Below, in pieces: positions 37,006 through 46,267 of a stretch of 64,000 nucleotides of DNA (the stretch's first letter is position 1; every line of letters begins with the position of its first letter). Both the position numbers and the translations under genes were made by a program. The notes under the pieces are model-generated. The model was not told the origin of the DNA. It saw only the letters and a program-made list of their open reading frames with translations, and searched no databases. The stretch is from assembly GCA_965225915.1 (NCBI GenBank), contig OZ245326.1, positions 1,922,001 to 1,986,000 on the forward strand. The letters run 5' to 3'. This stretch comes from JAAXHH01 sp965225915. GTDB lineage: Bacteria > JAAXHH01.

Positions 37006-39708
37006 ATGGCGAAACATGTGTACTACTTTGGTGCCGGCGAGGCCGACGGAACCGCGGACCTCCGCGAGCTTCTTGGCGGGAAGGGGGCCAACCTGGCGGA
37101 GATGAGCCACCTCAAGATACCCGTACCCGCGGGATTTACCATCTCCACGGAGATATGCACCTACTATTACGGCCACGATCGCCACTATCCGGCGGACCTG
37201 GATGGGCAGATCTGGCAGGCGATGGTGCAGGTCGAAGCCGTCATGAACGCCGGTTTCGGCAGCGCGGAAAACCCGCTGCTGGTATCCGTCCGGTCCGGGT
37301 CGCGATCCTCCATGCCCGGCATGATGGATACCATTCTGAATCTCGGTCTGAACGATGAAACCGTCCAGGGTCTGATCGCGCAGTCGGGTGACGAGCGTTT
37401 CGCTTACGACAGCTACCGTCGTTTCGTGCAAATGTACGGCGACGTGGTCATGGGCGTGCGTCCGGCAAGCGACGATGACCAAGATCCCTTCGAGGCACTG
37501 CTGGAGCGCAAGAAGGCCAGCCTGGGCGTCACACAGGATGTGGAGATCGGGGCCGGTGACCTCAAAGCGCTGGTCGCCGAGTTCAAGGCCGAGATCAAGG
37601 CGCTCTCGGGCGCCGACTTTCCCGATGACCCCCGCGAGCAACTCTGGGGAGCCATAGGCGCCGTGTTCGGATCCTGGAACAACGAACGCGCCGCGGTGTA
37701 CCGGAAGCTGAACAACATCCCGGATGAATGGGGCACTGCGGTCAACGTGCAGTCCATGGTCTATGGCAACATGGGGAACGACTGCGCCACGGGTGTCGCG
37801 TTCAGCCGCGACCCGGCGACCGGCGAGAAGCGGTTTTACGGCGAATATCTCATCAACGCCCAGGGAGAGGATGTCGTCGCGGGCATACGGACCCCCAAGC
37901 CCATCGTGCAGCTTAAGGAGGAAATGCCCGACGCCTATCATCAACTGGTTCAGATTTGTGACACCCTGGAGTCCCATTTCAGGGATATGCAGGATATCGA
38001 ATTTACGATACAGCGCCGCAACCTGTGGATGCTGCAGTGCCGCGTCGGCAAGCGCACCGGTTTTTCTGCCATCACGATCGCGGTGGACATGGTAAAGGAA
38101 GGGCTGATAGACGAGAAGGAAGCCCTGATGCGCGTCGAACCAGACCAGCTCGACCAGTTGCTGCGTCCGGTATTCGACGTAGAAGAGAAGCGCCGGGCGG
38201 AAAACGAGGGACGGGTCCTCGCCAGGGGCCTCAACGCCGGGCCGGGAGCGGCGGCGGGCAAGGTAGTGTTTAACGCCCACGATGCCGAGACCTGGGCGGA
38301 CCGTGGTGACCAGGTCGTCCTTGTGCGCATCGAAACCTCACCCGAAGACATACGCGGCATGAATGCTGCATCGGGCATCCTGACCGCCCGGGGCGGTATG
38401 ACGAGCCACGCCGCGCTGGTCGCACGGCAGATGGGCAAGGTCTGCGTCGCCGGATGCGGCGAGCTTGAAATCGACTACGCCACGCGACAGATGCGCGTCG
38501 GTGACGTGGTGATCGCGGAAGGAGATTATATCTCCATAGACGGATCTACCGGGGAGGTCATCGCCGGGGCCATCCCGACCATTCCCTCGGAAGTGCTGCA
38601 GGTCCTGTTACAGCAATCGATAAAGCCCGAGAAATCGGAGGTCTTTCAACGGTACGAGAGCCTGATGACCTGGGCGGACCGGACCCGCCGGCTGAGGGTG
38701 CGGACCAATGCGGATCAGCCCGATCAATCGGCCATCGCCCGTGCGTTCGGAGCCGAGGGCATCGGCCTGTGCCGGACGGAACACATGTTCTTCGAAGAGG
38801 ACCGGATAGATTCGGTACGCAAGATGATCTTGGCCGATGACGAGGCCGGCCGCCGGGACGCGCTGTCCAGTTTGCTGCCCATTCAAAGAAGCGATTTCAT
38901 CGGCATCTTCGAGGTCATGGACGGCTATCCCGTCACGATTCGAACGCTCGACCCGCCCCTGCACGAGTTCCTTCCCCACGAGGCCGAGGCAATAGAACAA
39001 CTCGCCGCGCAAACCGGGGTTTCCGTCGAGCGTTTAACGCGAAAAGTAGAGGATCTGAGGGAAGCCAATCCCATGCTCGGCCATCGCGGATGCAGGCTGG
39101 GTATCGCCTATCCCGAGATTACCGAAATGCAGGCCAGGGCTATCTTCGAGGCCGCGAGCGACTGCCTGAATCGTGGCATCAAGGCCATTCCCGAAATCAT
39201 GATTCCACTGGTAGGCCATGTAAACGAACTGCGCCTGCAGGCCGAAGTCGTACGTCGAACGGCACGGGCCGTGCACTCGGAGACCGGCGTGGCGGTGGAT
39301 TACCAGATCGGTACGATGATCGAACTGCCGCGCGCTGCGCTGACCGCCCACGAAATCGCGGAAGAAGCGGAATTCTTTTCCTTCGGAACGAATGATCTGA
39401 CCCAGACGACATTCGGACTCTCACGCGACGACGCGAAGTTCATTCCCGAATATCTGCATGCCGAGATATGGCCGGAAGATCCTTTCGTCAGCATTGACGT
39501 CAGTGGTGTCGGCGAGTTGGTGAGAATCGGTGTCGAGCGTGGGCGTGGTGCAAGGAATGGAATGAAGGTGGGCATTTGCGGAGAACACGGCGGCGATCCG
39601 GCATCGGTCGTATTCTGTCACGACGCGGGACTGGACTACGTCAGCTGTTCCCCGTACCGCGTGCCCATCGCCTGCCTGGCAGCAGCCCGGGCGGCTTTGT
39701 CCGACTAA
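37006..39708 (+). CDS. ppdK: pyruvate, phosphate dikinase
   Basis: PPDK reversibly converts pyruvate, ATP and phosphate to phosphoenolpyruvate, AMP and pyrophosphate. The N-terminal nucleotide-binding domain begins LLGGKGANLAEMSHL and has SVRSGSRSSMPGMMDT. The swivelling phosphohistidine domain has H468 in GGMTSHAALVARQMGK. The C-terminal PEP/pyruvate domain has LCRTEHMF and catalytic C858 in GICGEHGG. I begin at ATG 37006, giving MAKHVYYFG, the usual opening; a GTG at 36973 would add 11 residues. Total 900 residues is normal. A strong promoter lies just upstream. The direction of the reaction (gluconeogenic or glycolytic) cannot be decided here. Confidence 0.96.
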   Translation: MAKHVYYFGAGEADGTADLRELLGGKGANLAEMSHLKIPVPAGFTISTEICTYYYGHDRHYPADLDGQIWQAMVQVEAVMNAGFGSAENPLLVSVRSGSRSSMPGMMDTILNLGLNDETVQGLIAQSGDERFAYDSYRRFVQMYGDVVMGVRPASDDDQDPFEALLERKKASLGVTQDVEIGAGDLKALVAEFKAEIKALSGADFPDDPREQLWGAIGAVFGSWNNERAAVYRKLNNIPDEWGTAVNVQSMVYGNMGNDCATGVAFSRDPATGEKRFYGEYLINAQGEDVVAGIRTPKPIVQLKEEMPDAYHQLVQICDTLESHFRDMQDIEFTIQRRNLWMLQCRVGKRTGFSAITIAVDMVKEGLIDEKEALMRVEPDQLDQLLRPVFDVEEKRRAENEGRVLARGLNAGPGAAAGKVVFNAHDAETWADRGDQVVLVRIETSPEDIRGMNAASGILTARGGMTSHAALVARQMGKVCVAGCGELEIDYATRQMRVGDVVIAEGDYISIDGSTGEVIAGAIPTIPSEVLQVLLQQSIKPEKSEVFQRYESLMTWADRTRRLRVRTNADQPDQSAIARAFGAEGIGLCRTEHMFFEEDRIDSVRKMILADDEAGRRDALSSLLPIQRSDFIGIFEVMDGYPVTIRTLDPPLHEFLPHEAEAIEQLAAQTGVSVERLTRKVEDLREANPMLGHRGCRLGIAYPEITEMQARAIFEAASDCLNRGIKAIPEIMIPLVGHVNELRLQAEVVRRTARAVHSETGVAVDYQIGTMIELPRAALTAHEIAEEAEFFSFGTNDLTQTTFGLSRDDAKFIPEYLHAEIWPEDPFVSIDVSGVGELVRIGVERGRGARNGMKVGICGEHGGDPASVVFCHDAGLDYVSCSPYRVPIACLAAARAALSD

Positions 39709-39779
39709 GGCGCCTGGACAGGATCATCTTGCCTCCTGTACTGGGGTGTTACGGAGGCTTGCCGCGGGACACCGGAAAC

Positions 39780-40925
39780 ATGTGGGAACTCTTCTGGCGA
39801 TTCCTGGCCCTGGGATGTATCAGTTTCGGCGGTCCCGCCGCCCATGTCGGGTATTTCCGTACCGTTTTCGTAGAGCGGCTGAACTGGCTTGACGACGCAG
39901 CCTACGGGCGACTCATCGCCCTGAGCCAGTTCCTGCCCGGCCCCTCTTCCAGCCAGGTAGGTTTTGCCATCGGGTACCAGCGGGCGGGCCTCGCCGGCGG
40001 CATGGCCGTGTTCCTGGGTTTCACGCTGCCGTCGTTCCTGCTCCTGTACCTGCTTGCGACGGCTGGCGGGGCACTGACGGACACCGTCTACTTCGGCGGA
40101 TTCGTCAAGGGATTGAAACTGCTGGCCGTGGTCGTGGTCGCCGACGCAGTGCTGGGCATGTATTCCACCTTCTGCAAGGGCCGGTTAACCGGGACGCTGT
40201 GTATACTAACCACGTCGGCCCTGTTGATCGCCCCTTCGATGGCAACCCAGTTCCTCGTCCTGGCCGCCGGAGCGCTTATCGGGTGGCGCCTGCTGCGCGC
40301 TTCCGGAGTACAGCACGGGGGCAGGCTTCGATTCGCTTGGCTGCCGCTTACGCTTTTCTTTCTCCTGCTCATCGGCCTGCCGTTGCTGGGGAACCTGTCG
40401 CCAAACGTCGATCTGTTTTCCCGGTTTTACCAGACTGGAAGCCTGGTATTCGGGGGTGGGCACGTGGTGCTGCCTTTGCTTCAGCAGACCGTGGGAGAGG
40501 CGCTTTCCATCGATCGTTTCCTGCTCGGCTACGCCGCCGCCCAGGCCATTCCCGGTCCCATGTTTACCATGTCCGCGTTTCTGGGCGCGGAAATGACGCC
40601 AGATCATGCGCTGGTTGGGGCGCTGGTGGCAGCCATTGGGATTTTCCTTCCGGGCTTCCTGTTAATCATGGCGTTTCACAATACCTGGGAGACTCTGGCG
40701 CGGAAACCGGGTGCGGCCGGTGCCGTGGCGGGGGTCAACGCATCGGTGGTCGGGCTCCTGCTGGCGGCGCTGTACCAGCCCGTTTTCATTAATGCCGTCT
40801 TTTCTCCCGTGGATCTATCCCTCGCCATCATCGGGTTTTTCATGCTGCGGGTGTTTCGTTTGCCGATCCTGGTCCTGGTGTTGTACTTTGCCGTTTCGGG
40901 GATCCTGCCAGCCGTTCTGGGCTGA
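39780..40925 (+). CDS. chrA: ChrA family chromate/anion transporter, two-domain form
   Basis: ChrA proteins expel chromate, probably by anion exchange, across the inner membrane. The two homologous halves are both visible. The first has FGGPAAHVGYF and QFLPGPSSSQVGFAIGYQRAGLAGG-type sequence (residues about 17-82). The second has FGGGHVVLPLLQ and AQAIPGPMFTMSAFLG in the later half. Roughly ten hydrophobic segments fill 381 residues, as in the long-chain family. The ATG at 39780 has no close ribosome site. It lies 71 bp after ppdK in the same direction and could share its transcript. A sulfate-like substrate is an alternative. Confidence 0.88.
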   Translation: MWELFWRFLALGCISFGGPAAHVGYFRTVFVERLNWLDDAAYGRLIALSQFLPGPSSSQVGFAIGYQRAGLAGGMAVFLGFTLPSFLLLYLLATAGGALTDTVYFGGFVKGLKLLAVVVVADAVLGMYSTFCKGRLTGTLCILTTSALLIAPSMATQFLVLAAGALIGWRLLRASGVQHGGRLRFAWLPLTLFFLLLIGLPLLGNLSPNVDLFSRFYQTGSLVFGGGHVVLPLLQQTVGEALSIDRFLLGYAAAQAIPGPMFTMSAFLGAEMTPDHALVGALVAAIGIFLPGFLLIMAFHNTWETLARKPGAAGAVAGVNASVVGLLLAALYQPVFINAVFSPVDLSLAIIGFFMLRVFRLPILVLVLYFAVSGILPAVLG

Positions 40926-41026
40926 TTTTCTGATATACAGAATCTGGCATCAAGTGGCGGGCGCATCGGACCGCGGCCACACCGAACGGCGGTCATTGCG
41001 ATTCCAGGTGGCATGAAGCCGCCTTC

Positions 41027-41812
41027 TCACGACCAGTTTACGCAACCACTAAAGTCCATGTGTTTCCCCGCCTCGTAATCGGGAGATTCTCGGTAGGCGT
41101 TGACGCCTTCCACGGGTGTACCCCTGAACAGGAAAAGGCAGGGCCAGTCTCGCGTTACCTTCGTCGTCGCAGGCATGTACTGAATGGATCCGCCCCGCCG
41201 CCACGTGTCGCTTTCGTTCGGGTCGGATCCATGGAGCAGCAGGGGATGATGTACCGAAATGTCTCCGGGGGAAAGCGTCAGGTCGACGGCCTGGCTTTCG
41301 TCAAAAGCGCCGGTGTCCGCCTGGTTGAGGATGTAGCTCTCTTTGCTCTCCGGCGAGTGGCTGTGCAGTCCGGATCTGTGGGATTCGGGAATGACGCGTA
41401 CACAGCCGTTGGCAGGCAGCGAGGCGGTGATTGCAAACCAGATGGTTATGACATCCATGGGTTTGAGGGGCCAGTAATGTCCGTCCTGGTGCCAATGAAC
41501 GCCTTTGCCCCTTCGCGGGGGCTTGCAGATGTAGTCCGCCGCAAAGAGGGCCACGTCGGGGCCGACCAGGGCTTCCGCCACGTCCAGCAGGTGGTGATCA
41601 CTGAGGAAACGTACCCAGAAGGGGTCGTCGGCGATCAGCCAGTGACCGAGCGATTCTGGAGGCAGATCGGGATGACGCTCCATCAACCAGTCGATATGCC
41701 GGTCAACCTCTCGAATCAGGTCACCCGGAAGGACGTTACGCACGATGACAAAGCCATCCTGGTTATAGGCTGTCCCTATTCCCTTCAACGCGGGATATAC
41801 GTATTCAGCCAT
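41027..41812 (-). CDS. phytanoyl-CoA dioxygenase (PhyH) family Fe(II)/2-oxoglutarate oxygenase
   Basis: The 261-residue enzyme belongs to the non-haem iron oxygenases that hydroxylate organic substrates while converting 2-oxoglutarate to succinate. The iron triad is complete: H108 and D110 in HWHQDGHYW and H194 in LLLHGSDPN. The N-terminus AYNQDGFVIVRNVLPGDLI is the usual PhyH opening. AGAGGTGA lies six bases before the ATG. The natural substrate is unknown; such genes are expanded in uncultured marine and sponge bacteria. It converges on chrA and is divergent from the peptide-binding protein gene. Confidence 0.88.
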   Translation of the reverse strand: MAEYVYPALKGIGTAYNQDGFVIVRNVLPGDLIREVDRHIDWLMERHPDLPPESLGHWLIADDPFWVRFLSDHHLLDVAEALVGPDVALFAADYICKPPRRGKGVHWHQDGHYWPLKPMDVITIWFAITASLPANGCVRVIPESHRSGLHSHSPESKESYILNQADTGAFDESQAVDLTLSPGDISVHHPLLLHGSDPNESDTWRRGGSIQYMPATTKVTRDWPCLFLFRGTPVEGVNAYRESPDYEAGKHMDFSGCVNWS

Positions 41813-41868
41813 GCGGTGTCACCTCTCGTGTGGGCGTCTGTACTGAACTCGCGGATATACACGACCCG

Positions 41869-41897
41869 TTGACAACAGGGACAAATTTCGGTATACC
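41869..41897 (+). promoter_or_regulatory. sigma70-like promoter of the peptide-binding protein gene
   Basis: TTGACA (41869-41874), 17 bases and TATACC (41892-41897) make a strong rightward promoter with a start near 41904. A leader of about 130 nt precedes ATG 42036; it contains no recognised riboswitch. Confidence 0.6.
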
Positions 41898-42035
41898 GTG
41901 TTTATGTCGATTTAAGTAGAACAGCACGCACGAGGCAAGTCAAATGCATGTTCTTCGTGTTGCGACTGAAAGTTCAGATGATGTTGATAGGGCCGTCCTG
42001 ACGATAACTAATTCGAATTAAACCCTGAATGACCC

Positions 42036-43775
42036 ATGCCTCTACCCCTTGAAATGACCATGCGACGAATTACCCGATGCCTCTTCCTGCTCGTGTTTTT
42101 TGCCGCTATGGACACCTGCGCCCAGCAGGTCAACTCGATAGGCCGGGCGCTTCCGGAAGACGCTGCGCCGCTGGAGCGCCAGCAGCTCCGTTTCTTCGAG
42201 ATTGACGGGACGTACATGGAGTGGTTCAAGACCATATACAAACGCAGCCCGGCCACCAATCTCATTTCCGAGCCGCTGGTCCGGCAGGATCAGGACTACC
42301 AGCTTGTGCCGGCTGCCGCAAAGTCGTGGGAAGCCACACCGGACGGTTACACGTGGCTTTTCCACCTGCGTTCGGGAATGCAGTGGGACGACGGCAGACC
42401 CTTCAACGCCCACGACTACGTCTATACCTTTCAACGTGGGGCGGATCCGGAAAACGCCTACGATTTCGAATGGCACTACCAGATAATCAAGAACTGGGAC
42501 GACGTGGTTTCCCGCCGGCTTCCCGTCGACTCGCTGGGCGTGGAGGCGATCGACGACACGACGTTTGCAGTCCATACCGAACAACCAGTACCCTACCTGC
42601 CCTACAATCTCATCATGAGCTGGGCGTCCCCGAAGCACGCCGTGGCCAAATACGGCGAAGAGTGGTCGACCCGGGCGGATACGCATGTCTCTTCTGGTCC
42701 GTTCAAGCTGTCCGAATGGCGCAAGAACGAGGTCATCGTCCTGGATGCCAACCCCATGTACCGGGGACCGGCACCACCGTTTCTCGAACAGGTGATTATC
42801 CGGGTGTTCTCCCAGTCGGCACAGCCTCTGGTGTTGTCGGCCTACACGGCAGACGAGGTAGACATGATCCTGTTGTCCGGCCAGGCGTCCCTGGGAAGGG
42901 TCAAGAGCGATCCGGTGCTCAGCCGGGAGCTGCATTCCATGGTTAATTTCGTTACCTTTTACCTGACCATGGATACCTACAATCCGCCCTTCAACGACCT
43001 GCGTGTCCGGCAAGCCTTTGCCCATTCCGTCGATCGAACGGCGCTGATGGATTCCGCCCTGAGGGACGTTGGTGTGGCGGCCTACAGTATGCTGCCGCCT
43101 GGGTTTCCCGGTGCGGACCCGGAGGCCTTCAGGGAAACGCTGGCCTATAATCCCGAGCGTGCCAGGCAGCTGCTGGCCGAGGCGGGTTATCCCGACGGCC
43201 AGGGTTTTCCCCAGGTCGACATCTGGATCCGGTCCCTCGATTCCCAGGCAACGCGCCTGCCCGCCGAAGCCATTCAGGCAATGCTCGCCGAAGCGCTGAA
43301 GGTCCGGGTGGGAGTAAAAGTCATCGAACGAAAAGTGTTCACGGACGGTCTCAATAACCACGAGGTGACACTGGCCCTGGTGGCGTACAGCCAGGATTTC
43401 CCCGACCCGGCCAATCTACTTGGACTGTGGCGTTCGACCGGGCGCCACGCCTGGCGCGACGAGACCTTTGAACGGCTGATTCACGAGGGCAACGAGTTCA
43501 TGGGGTCATCAGAAGATCGTTACGCCATTTACCATGCCGCGGAACGAAGGCTCGTGGATGACGTGGGCGGGATATTCCTCTGGTTTCCCGTTGAACACCG
43601 TCTGTGGAAATCCGACTTCTACAGCCCTACTCTCCTTCCCAACAGGCTTGGCATGGAAGTATGGGCTAACCTGACGCTCATGGACGGGTACTTTCGAAAT
43701 CCCGACCGAGCAGCAGCATCGGCGCAGCCGTTCAACCTGCGCCTGTGGGACTGGCTGAAGTCCGCCCTGGACTGA
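42036..43775 (+). CDS. ABC transporter substrate-binding protein, family 5 (oligopeptide/DppA-OppA type)
   Basis: This is a periplasmic binding protein of 579 residues. A signal peptide (RRITRCLFLLVFFAAMDTCAQQ, ending near residue 31) is followed by a typical family 5 fold: LISEPLVRQDQDYQLVPAAAKSWEATPDGYTWLFHLR near the start (about 78-115), WDDGRPFNAHDYVYTF, VRQAFAHSVDR, and LLAEAGYPDG. Start ATG 42036 is uncertain; ATG 42054 or 42060 would also precede the signal. No permease or ATPase gene adjoins it, so either it uses transporters elsewhere or it senses peptides. Its own promoter suggests independent control. Confidence 0.88.
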   Translation: MPLPLEMTMRRITRCLFLLVFFAAMDTCAQQVNSIGRALPEDAAPLERQQLRFFEIDGTYMEWFKTIYKRSPATNLISEPLVRQDQDYQLVPAAAKSWEATPDGYTWLFHLRSGMQWDDGRPFNAHDYVYTFQRGADPENAYDFEWHYQIIKNWDDVVSRRLPVDSLGVEAIDDTTFAVHTEQPVPYLPYNLIMSWASPKHAVAKYGEEWSTRADTHVSSGPFKLSEWRKNEVIVLDANPMYRGPAPPFLEQVIIRVFSQSAQPLVLSAYTADEVDMILLSGQASLGRVKSDPVLSRELHSMVNFVTFYLTMDTYNPPFNDLRVRQAFAHSVDRTALMDSALRDVGVAAYSMLPPGFPGADPEAFRETLAYNPERARQLLAEAGYPDGQGFPQVDIWIRSLDSQATRLPAEAIQAMLAEALKVRVGVKVIERKVFTDGLNNHEVTLALVAYSQDFPDPANLLGLWRSTGRHAWRDETFERLIHEGNEFMGSSEDRYAIYHAAERRLVDDVGGIFLWFPVEHRLWKSDFYSPTLLPNRLGMEVWANLTLMDGYFRNPDRAAASAQPFNLRLWDWLKSALD

Positions 43776-43866
43776 GGGACTGATGCGGACTGCGGGCGCT
43801 ACCAGGGACTGAGAACACGGCGCGCCAGGTGCGTTACACTTGGACTAAAGAGAGTTGCGTGGTGCG

Positions 43867-45012
43867 CTACGCTGGACGGGAAAAACGCTCCAGCGCCGCG
43901 TCGTCAATCCGGACGCCCAGGCCCGGTTTGTCCGTCACCGGAAACGTACCGCCTGAGGGTTGCGGGGCCTCCAGCGCGTAGCGGCACCTGGTAGAATAGG
44001 ACTCGTGTCCGTGTTCCATGACCAGGAAGTTTGGTATGGCGGCGGACAGTTGAATGGTTGCGGCGATGGAGAGCAGGCCGCCGCCGCCCACGTGGGGTGA
44101 TACGGGGATGTTGTGGGTGTCCGCGAGTACGGCGATGCGTTTGCCTTCTGTCAGGCCCGTTCGACCGATATCCGGCATCACCACGTCGCAGGTCCGCTTT
44201 TCGAAAGCCTCTTTCATCTCGTAACGGTTCCGATACCACTCGCCATTGGCCACGTGCATGTTGAGCGCCCTTGTCACGGCCGCGTGACCCTGTAAGTCCT
44301 CGGGAACCGTGGGCGCCTCCAGCCAGAAGACGTCCAGCGATTCAAGATCACGGCCCAATCTGATCGCTTCGGCCACGTCGAACTCGGTGTGCAGGTCCAC
44401 CATGACGGCGATATCCGGGCCGACGCGGTCGCGTACCGCCGCAACGATGGCGCAGGTCTCTCCACGGTCACGCGCAGGCGAAAGTTTAAGTCCCCGGTAG
44501 CCCGCGGCGACAAGTGATTCCGCCCGGTCCGCCGCGGTTGCGGGATCCCGGCCTGCGCAACCCGCGTAGAGCGCGATCCGGTCCCTGAACCGGCCGCCCA
44601 GCAGTTTGTGCACGGGTTTGCCCGTCGCCTTGCCTTTCAGATCCCACAACGCAATGTCGCACGCGGCCAGTGCATCCACGTAGAACCCGGTCGGGTGGCC
44701 CCGCTCGCGCATGGCGTCGAAAAGACGCTGCCACAGGTATTCTACATCGAATGGATCCGCGCCGATCAGCACGGGCCGGCACAGAGTTTCCACTATGGTC
44801 CGTGGTGTTTCAGGGGATACGGGACTCTGTCCCTCGCCGTAACCGGCCAGTCCTTCGTCCGTAGTTATACGCACGACCAGGGTTTCGTGCATATTTGACT
44901 TGATGGAGCGTCTTCCATCTGGTATGGCGTACACGGGAGTCCTGTTGGGTTCCCCGAAGCCGCTGTCCCGCGGGATTCGTACAGCAAAGGCCTCGACACT
45001 AGTGATTTTCAT
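43867..45012 (-). CDS. enolase-superfamily sugar-acid dehydratase-like protein (mandelate racemase/muconate lactonising type)
   Basis: The 381-residue protein has the enolase capping domain (KITSVEAFAVRIP) and barrel. Metal ligands are the Asp of MVDLHTEFD, the Glu of FWLEAP and the Glu of NGEWYRNR. The usual K-x-K base pair is reduced to K-L-S in GLKLSPARD. The metal Asp is followed by Leu-His, as in galactonate and mannonate dehydratases, where that His acts as base; a second His lies in SPHVGGGG. I infer a dehydratase for a sugar acid, not a racemase. The start ATG 45012 lies 5 bp after the rtcB stop; a TTG at 45021 overlaps it. It ends the four-gene minus operon. Confidence 0.85.
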   Translation of the reverse strand: MKITSVEAFAVRIPRDSGFGEPNRTPVYAIPDGRRSIKSNMHETLVVRITTDEGLAGYGEGQSPVSPETPRTIVETLCRPVLIGADPFDVEYLWQRLFDAMRERGHPTGFYVDALAACDIALWDLKGKATGKPVHKLLGGRFRDRIALYAGCAGRDPATAADRAESLVAAGYRGLKLSPARDRGETCAIVAAVRDRVGPDIAVMVDLHTEFDVAEAIRLGRDLESLDVFWLEAPTVPEDLQGHAAVTRALNMHVANGEWYRNRYEMKEAFEKRTCDVVMPDIGRTGLTEGKRIAVLADTHNIPVSPHVGGGGLLSIAATIQLSAAIPNFLVMEHGHESYSTRCRYALEAPQPSGGTFPVTDKPGLGVRIDDAALERFSRPA

Positions 45013-45017
45013 GGTGT

Positions 45018-46214
45018 TCAATCCTCGGGCCGCTCGCCGCCGGGTGCCATCTTGACGAGCCTGGGGTCGAAACGGGCCACGATGTCCACCAGGTCGGTCT
45101 GCGCGGCCATGACCTCTTCGATGTTCTTGTAAACGAAGGGGACCTCATCGAGACCGGCGGAGATGAGGGTGACTCCTCTTTCCCGGAGCATCCGGTTGGC
45201 GTCTTGCCAGTTCAGACTGCGCATCGCCCTCTTTCGACTCATCACGCGCCCTGCTCCGTGAGCGGCTGAATTCATGGCGTCCCGGTTGCCCTTGCCGCGC
45301 ACCACGAAGGCCGGACTAGCCATCGAGCCGGGAATAATCCCCAGGACGCCCCGGCCGGCCGGCGTGGCGCCCTTTCGGTGCACCACCACTTCCCGGTCCG
45401 GACTCTGGCCGGCGATGGAGATCCTTTCCCGCCAGGCGAAATTGTGGTGGTTTTCCAGGTCCAGCAGGACCTCCGCACCCAGGTTTCGGGTCATGTGCCG
45501 GTGTATGCATGCGTGGTTGGCCGCCGCGTAATGGCCCATGAGCTCCATGGCCGACCAGTATTCCGGCCCTGGATCGGAGTCCAGGTCCAGCCAGGCCAGG
45601 TGACGTTGTTCCCTGGGCAGTTCGGGGTGCATGGACATGGCCAGCCGGCTGTAATGCGATGCGACCATGGCGCCGGTCCCGCGGCTTCCGCTGTGGGAAA
45701 GCAGAGCCAGGTAGGTGCCGGCATTCAGTCCTTTCAGCGGTTCGTGCAGGGTCAACTCCCCGAACTCGACGAAATGGTTTCCGCTCCCGCTCGTGCCCAA
45801 CTGGCTCCATGCCTTGTCCCTGGCTTTCCGGGTCACGGGAGATACGGACCATTTCCGGTCGAGGACCGGGTGATTACGGCGTTTCTTGAAACTGGCTCCA
45901 ACACCGAAGCGCGTCTCGTCGGAGATGGCCTTTCTCAGCCGGTCCTTTCCCCGGTCGGTCTGCATCAAGGTTAATGGCATGTCCAGGACGGACAGCTTCA
46001 TCCGGCAGGCGATATCGACCCCCACGGCGTATGGAATGACCGCGTTGTCGGTGGCCAGTACACCGCCGATGGGCAGTCCATATCCCACATGGGCGTCCGG
46101 CATCAACGCGCCGGCGACGGCCACGGGAAGCGCGCACGCCCGTTCCATCTGCTGAACCGATTGGGCGTCCAGATCCCGTCCCCACTGGCGGTAGGGTACT
46201 TTTCGTGCCAACAT
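45018..46214 (-). CDS. rtcB: RtcB family RNA-splicing/repair ligase
   Basis: RtcB joins RNA 2',3'-cyclic phosphate or 3'-phosphate ends to 5'-OH ends using GTP and manganese. The key motifs are present: MPDAHVGYGLPIGG, VGVDIACRM with the metal Asp and Cys, GTSGSGNHFVE, SHSGSRGTG, ENHHNFAW, HRKGATPA, and the guanylylated His in SAAHGAGR. At 398 residues it is the shorter bacterial form. It has no archease or RtcA neighbour. Instead it lies between a TauD dioxygenase (53 bp upstream) and an enolase-type gene (5 bp downstream), so it is carried in a catabolic-looking operon. Confidence 0.92.
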   Translation of the reverse strand: MLARKVPYRQWGRDLDAQSVQQMERACALPVAVAGALMPDAHVGYGLPIGGVLATDNAVIPYAVGVDIACRMKLSVLDMPLTLMQTDRGKDRLRKAISDETRFGVGASFKKRRNHPVLDRKWSVSPVTRKARDKAWSQLGTSGSGNHFVEFGELTLHEPLKGLNAGTYLALLSHSGSRGTGAMVASHYSRLAMSMHPELPREQRHLAWLDLDSDPGPEYWSAMELMGHYAAANHACIHRHMTRNLGAEVLLDLENHHNFAWRERISIAGQSPDREVVVHRKGATPAGRGVLGIIPGSMASPAFVVRGKGNRDAMNSAAHGAGRVMSRKRAMRSLNWQDANRMLRERGVTLISAGLDEVPFVYKNIEEVMAAQTDLVDIVARFDPRLVKMAPGGERPED

Positions 46215-46267
46215 GGGTGTTCCCTGGTTTCGGAGTCCGAAAACAGTATCGAGCGGACCGCGACCGA

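Noticed and set aside
36826..38280. 484-codon minus-strand frame
   Set aside because: It is antisense to ppdK and carries no recognisable motif.
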